A stretch of DNA of 35,783 bases from contig JANQIT010000352.1 in the NCBI GenBank assembly GCA_028282025.1, forward strand, positions 1-35,783. The letters run 5' to 3'. Origin of the DNA: Hwanghaeella sp. (GTDB lineage: Bacteria > Pseudomonadota > Alphaproteobacteria > UBA8366 > Aestuariispiraceae). Under the pieces are notes generated by a model. That model ran no database searches, was not told where the DNA came from, and saw only the letters and a list, made by a program, of their open reading frames with translations. The translations under genes were made by a program, and so were the position numbers. Positions 33,106 to 35,783 of the stretch are shown here, one piece after another (the stretch's first letter is position 1; each line of letters begins with the position of its first letter).

Positions 33106-34062
33106 ATGGTGGACACCCTGAAGCAGGCGGTTGACGCAGCCGCGGAGCGCATCGCGCCGCATGTCCTGAAAACCCCGGTGATTGAGGCGCCCTATCTGTC
33201 GGCGGAACTCGGCTGCCGGGTCCTGTTGAAGCTGGAGAACATTCAAAAGACCGGCTCGTTCAAGATTCGTGGGGCGACCAACAAGATCCTGCAGTTGAGC
33301 GATGAGGACCGGGAAAAGGGGATCGTCACCGCGTCCAGCGGCAATCACGGCGCGGCCAGCAGCCTTGCCGCCAAGCTGACCGGCTGTTCGGTCGATATCT
33401 ATGTGCCGGAAACGACCTCGCCGGCGAAACTCGCCCTGATGGAGCGGTTGGGCGGAACCGTCCATATCTTCGGAGAGGAAGGCGGCCTGTCGGAGCGGGA
33501 GGCGCATCGCGTCGCGGCGGAACAGGGGCGATCCTATGTTTCGCCCTATAACGATCCGGTCATCGTGGCGGGCCAGGGGACCATCGGCCGGGAACTGATC
33601 GAGCAGGTTCCCGATATGGATGCGGTAGTCATATCCGTCGGCGGCGGCGGTCTGGCCGGCGGCATTTCAGGATATGTGAAATCGGTCCGGCCGGAGGTCG
33701 AGACCCTGGGCTGTTCCCCGGAAGCGTCGGCGGCGATGATCGCCTCGATCCGGGCGGGACAGTATGTCGAGGTCCCGCACACGGAAACCCTGTCCGACGG
33801 CACTGCCGGCGGGATGGACGAGGACACGGTCACCTTCCCGCTCTGCCGGGACAATCTGGATCTTCTGGAACTGGTGACGGAAGAGGAAATCGCCGACGCG
33901 TTCCGCGACATCTTCGTCCACGAACATCTGCTGGTCGAAGGGGCCGCCGCGGTGACGCTGGCCGCCCTGCGCAAACAGGCGGGCCGGTTCAAGGGCAAGA
34001 CCGTGGTGCTGGTGATGTGCGGCGCGAATATCAGCCCGGAGGTTGTGAAGGGGTTGCTATAG
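33106..34062 (+). CDS. Threonine/serine dehydratase-like PLP enzyme
   Basis: 318 residues, fold type II PLP enzyme. The PLP lysine is Lys53 in KTGSFKIRGA, the substrate loop is TASSGNHGAA, the phosphate loop is SVGGGGLAGG, and the C-terminal segment is VLVMCGANISPEV. Length matches catabolic threonine dehydratases, serine racemases and EutB-type dehydratases of ectoine breakdown; there is no C-terminal ACT regulatory domain, so it is not a biosynthetic IlvA. GGGAGAG stands eight bases before the ATG at 33106. A longer open frame from 32998 overlaps the hydrolase gene and is rejected. Confidence 0.92.
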   Translation: MVDTLKQAVDAAAERIAPHVLKTPVIEAPYLSAELGCRVLLKLENIQKTGSFKIRGATNKILQLSDEDREKGIVTASSGNHGAASSLAAKLTGCSVDIYVPETTSPAKLALMERLGGTVHIFGEEGGLSEREAHRVAAEQGRSYVSPYNDPVIVAGQGTIGRELIEQVPDMDAVVISVGGGGLAGGISGYVKSVRPEVETLGCSPEASAAMIASIRAGQYVEVPHTETLSDGTAGGMDEDTVTFPLCRDNLDLLELVTEEEIADAFRDIFVHEHLLVEGAAAVTLAALRKQAGRFKGKTVVLVMCGANISPEVVKGLL

Positions 34063-34099
34063 TGCGGTCGGTTTGCAGGTTCGGTTGGGGGGAAGGGTA

Positions 34100-34978
34100 A
34101 TGAGCGATAGCGACTCAGCGGCGGCGGTGCTGCGGGCGGACCCCGACTATCGTGTTCTGCAGCGGCTTGAGGCCGGGCTGATCCCGACCTCCGCGCCGGG
34201 GGCCACGGTTCGTCGCGCCGTTTTTCTGGATACCGAAACCACGGGGACCGATGTCGCCCGGGACGCGGTCGTGGAACTGTCCATGATCGCCTTCGCCTAC
34301 GACCCGGCGACCGGCGCGGTGCATGCGGTGCAGGAAGCGGACGCCTTCAGCCGGCTGCGCGATCCCGGACGGCCGATCCCGGCGGAGGCGACCCGCGTCA
34401 ACAACATCACCGACGAGATGGTGGCCGGCCAGACCATAACGGACGCGGAGGTCGAGGCGTTTCTGGACGGCGTCGGGTTGGTCGTCGCCCACAGCGCGTC
34501 GTTCGACCGGCCCATGGTGGAAAAGACCTGGCCGGTGTTTCAGGGCCTGAACTGGGCCTGTTCGATAGAGGATGTCGGTTGGAAGGAACGCGGATTCGCG
34601 TCGAACAGCCTGGAATACCTTGTGATGAAGCAGGGCTTCTTTTTCGAAGGGCACCGCGCAAAGATCGACTGTCTGGCGGGGATCGCCCTGCTGGCCTCCT
34701 CCCTGCCGGGGGGAGAACCTGTCCTAGGAGAGCTGCTCGCCTCGGCGCGTAAGACCCGGACCCTGATCCGCGCGGTGAACTCGCCCTTCGAAACCAAGGA
34801 TATTCTGAAGGCGCGCGGCTACCGCTGGGATAACGAGGGGCGGGTCTGGTGGACCCTGACCGAGGATCTGGAAGCGGAACAGGCGTGGCTCTCCGATGCG
34901 GTCTATGGGGGAAGATTGCCGGCCCTGCCGGTCACCCCGATCCGCGCCGCGAACCGGTTTTCCGTCCGCGCGGATTAG
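34100..34978 (+). CDS. DnaQ-like 3'-5' exonuclease with a C-terminal extra domain
   Basis: 292 residues. DEDDh-type exonuclease: Exo I FLDTETTGTD (Asp44, Glu46), Exo II VVAHSASFDRP (Asp), and Exo III HRAKIDCLAG (His, Asp). The nuclease is preceded by ~38 residues of variable sequence and followed by a C-terminal part with ILKARGYRWDNEGRVWWTL, a compact Trp/Arg-rich module often found after such exonucleases. It lacks polymerase epsilon's clamp-binding context, so it is an auxiliary exonuclease rather than the replicative proofreader. GGGAAGGG precedes the ATG at 34100. Confidence 0.9.
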   Translation: MSDSDSAAAVLRADPDYRVLQRLEAGLIPTSAPGATVRRAVFLDTETTGTDVARDAVVELSMIAFAYDPATGAVHAVQEADAFSRLRDPGRPIPAEATRVNNITDEMVAGQTITDAEVEAFLDGVGLVVAHSASFDRPMVEKTWPVFQGLNWACSIEDVGWKERGFASNSLEYLVMKQGFFFEGHRAKIDCLAGIALLASSLPGGEPVLGELLASARKTRTLIRAVNSPFETKDILKARGYRWDNEGRVWWTLTEDLEAEQAWLSDAVYGGRLPALPVTPIRAANRFSVRAD

Positions 34979-34982
34979 AGAA

Positions 34983-35133
34983 TGCCATCTTTACTTGGAA
35001 CCACTGAGACGGTCTTTGCAGCCTTTCGGATCGCGTCAGTCGCCGCTTGCGATGCATCCAGTATCGCCTACAGACCGGCTCCTACCCGGCTGACCGGCAA
35101 AGCGATCTCAGTCGATTCCAAGTAAAGACGGCA
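34983..35133. repeat. 151-bp imperfect inverted-repeat element
   Basis: The left arm 34983-35009 (starting TGCCATCTTTACTTGGAA) and right arm 35106-35133 (ending TTCCAAGTAAAGACGGCA) are complementary over ~27 bp with two mismatches and one bulge. A shorter GCGAT/ATCGC hairpin lies in the middle (about 35048-35068). The element fills nearly the whole gap between two convergent genes and codes for nothing visible. It may be a MITE-like mobile sequence or a bidirectional terminator. No flanking target duplication is evident. Confidence 0.7.
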
Positions 35134-35137
35134 CGCT

Positions 35138-35783
35138 CTAGGTCTGCGGTTCCCGCCGATACCGCGATCTGTAGAGAAGGAGGATGGCGAGCGCGGCCCC
35201 GTAGATCAGGGCTACACACCAAATCAGGGTCGTCTCGCCGCCCTGGTCCAGAACGAACAGCAGCAGCGGCGTTCCCGTCAGGTTGCCGATATTGCCGGTC
35301 TGGGCCACCAGGCCGAAACTCAGCGTGCGGGCCTGCGCCCCGTGATTCAGTTCCGGGACGGCGGCGAAGCTGGCCCCCTGGATCAGACCGAGGATGGCGA
35401 ACAGCAGAAGGGCCATGGCGGACAGCGAAAGACTGCCCGACAGCATCGCCGTGACCATCGCCCCGGCGAAGCCGATCATCACCAGCGTGCTTGCCGACAC
35501 TGCTTTCATCAGGGCCGGGACCAGGGTCAGCGAGACGACGATGCCGAGCAGCGGCAGCAGGGTCAGGATATCCTCCCGTCCTTCGGCGGGCATCCGGTCC
35601 GGCAGGATCGCCAGCAGCGAGACGAAGGTCAGCGTATAGAACAGCCAGCCCGCGCCGGGGGCGGCGATGCGCGCCGACCGGCACCCCCGGACCAGATCCG
35701 AAAGAACGGCCGAGAGCTGTAGCGACGGCGCGTTCGGCGCGATGACGCCGCCCTGCCGCAGCAGCAGGGCGAGCAGCCCGGCG
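35138..35783 (-). CDS. Major facilitator superfamily transporter, C-terminal part (5' end outside window)
   Basis: About 215 codons visible, open to the window edge. The reading runs through hydrophobic segments (GWLFYTLTFVSLLAIL, LLPLLGIVVSLTLVPALM, LVMIGFAGAMVTAML, MALLLFAILGLIQGASFAA, TTLIWCVALIYGAALAILLLY) separated by short polar loops, the pattern of the last six helices of an MFS carrier. A Gly-rich GLVAQTGNIGNLTGTPLLLF is in the fifth. No substrate can be inferred. The stop at 35138-35140 abuts the inverted-repeat element. Confidence 0.8.
   Translation of the reverse strand, partial: AGLLALLLRQGGVIAPNAPSLQLSAVLSDLVRGCRSARIAAPGAGWLFYTLTFVSLLAILPDRMPAEGREDILTLLPLLGIVVSLTLVPALMKAVSASTLVMIGFAGAMVTAMLSGSLSLSAMALLLFAILGLIQGASFAAVPELNHGAQARTLSFGLVAQTGNIGNLTGTPLLLFVLDQGGETTLIWCVALIYGAALAILLLYRSRYRREPQT

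Overview
The window looks like ordinary chromosome from a high-GC alphaproteobacterium, most like the Rhodospirillales and relatives. The evidence is gene order: rpmH-rnpA-yidC-engB-argB, tsaE-amgK-murU-addB-addA-trxA, and trpF/trpB-trpA-accD-folC are arrangements typical of that class. The recombination nuclease is AddAB rather than RecBCD. I found no phage, IS element, CRISPR array, rRNA or tRNA. Identifications rest on reading motifs in translated sequence; no database search was run.

Layout. (1) 1-2690, minus strand: a cobalamin (B12) riboswitch, a 45-codon membrane microprotein, and a three-gene metal ABC importer of the ZnuABC/MntABC class, whose binding protein is cut by the window edge. 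(2) 2795-4383, plus: a BesD/HalD-like Fe(II)/2-oxoglutarate oxygenase followed 14 bp later by a spermidine-synthase-like protein. (3) 4421-6744, minus: an orphan sensor histidine kinase and a TVP38/TMEM64 membrane protein. (4) 6928-11154, plus: a good sigma-70 promoter, then rpmH, rnpA, yidC, engB and argB. (5) 11255-12262, minus: ferredoxin/flavodoxin-NADP reductase. (6) 12424-21687, plus: tsaE, amgK, murU, addB and addA, tightly packed, then trxA with its own promoter and terminator. (7) 21739-28128, minus: trpF, an AraC regulator, trpB, trpA, accD and folC. (8) 28160-29605, minus: an M20 metallopeptidase, divergent from a plus-strand group (29732-34978) of oligopeptidase B, a serine-hydrolase lipoprotein, a threonine-dehydratase-like enzyme and a DnaQ-like exonuclease. 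(9) 34983-35133: an imperfect inverted-repeat element. (10) 35138 to the window end, minus: the C-terminal part of an MFS transporter.

The best candidate for something undescribed is region 1. A B12 riboswitch sits in front of a transporter family normally assigned to zinc, manganese or iron, with a tiny CxC-containing membrane protein as the first gene. Together they suggest a B12-repressed cobalt importer. The riboswitch's expression platform can be read directly: an 8-nt block in the aptamer is perfectly complementary to the 8 nt abutting the microprotein's Shine-Dalgarno. Second in interest is the oxygenase plus spermidine-synthase-like pair. Third is a lipoprotein gene whose only sensible start is an ATC codon.
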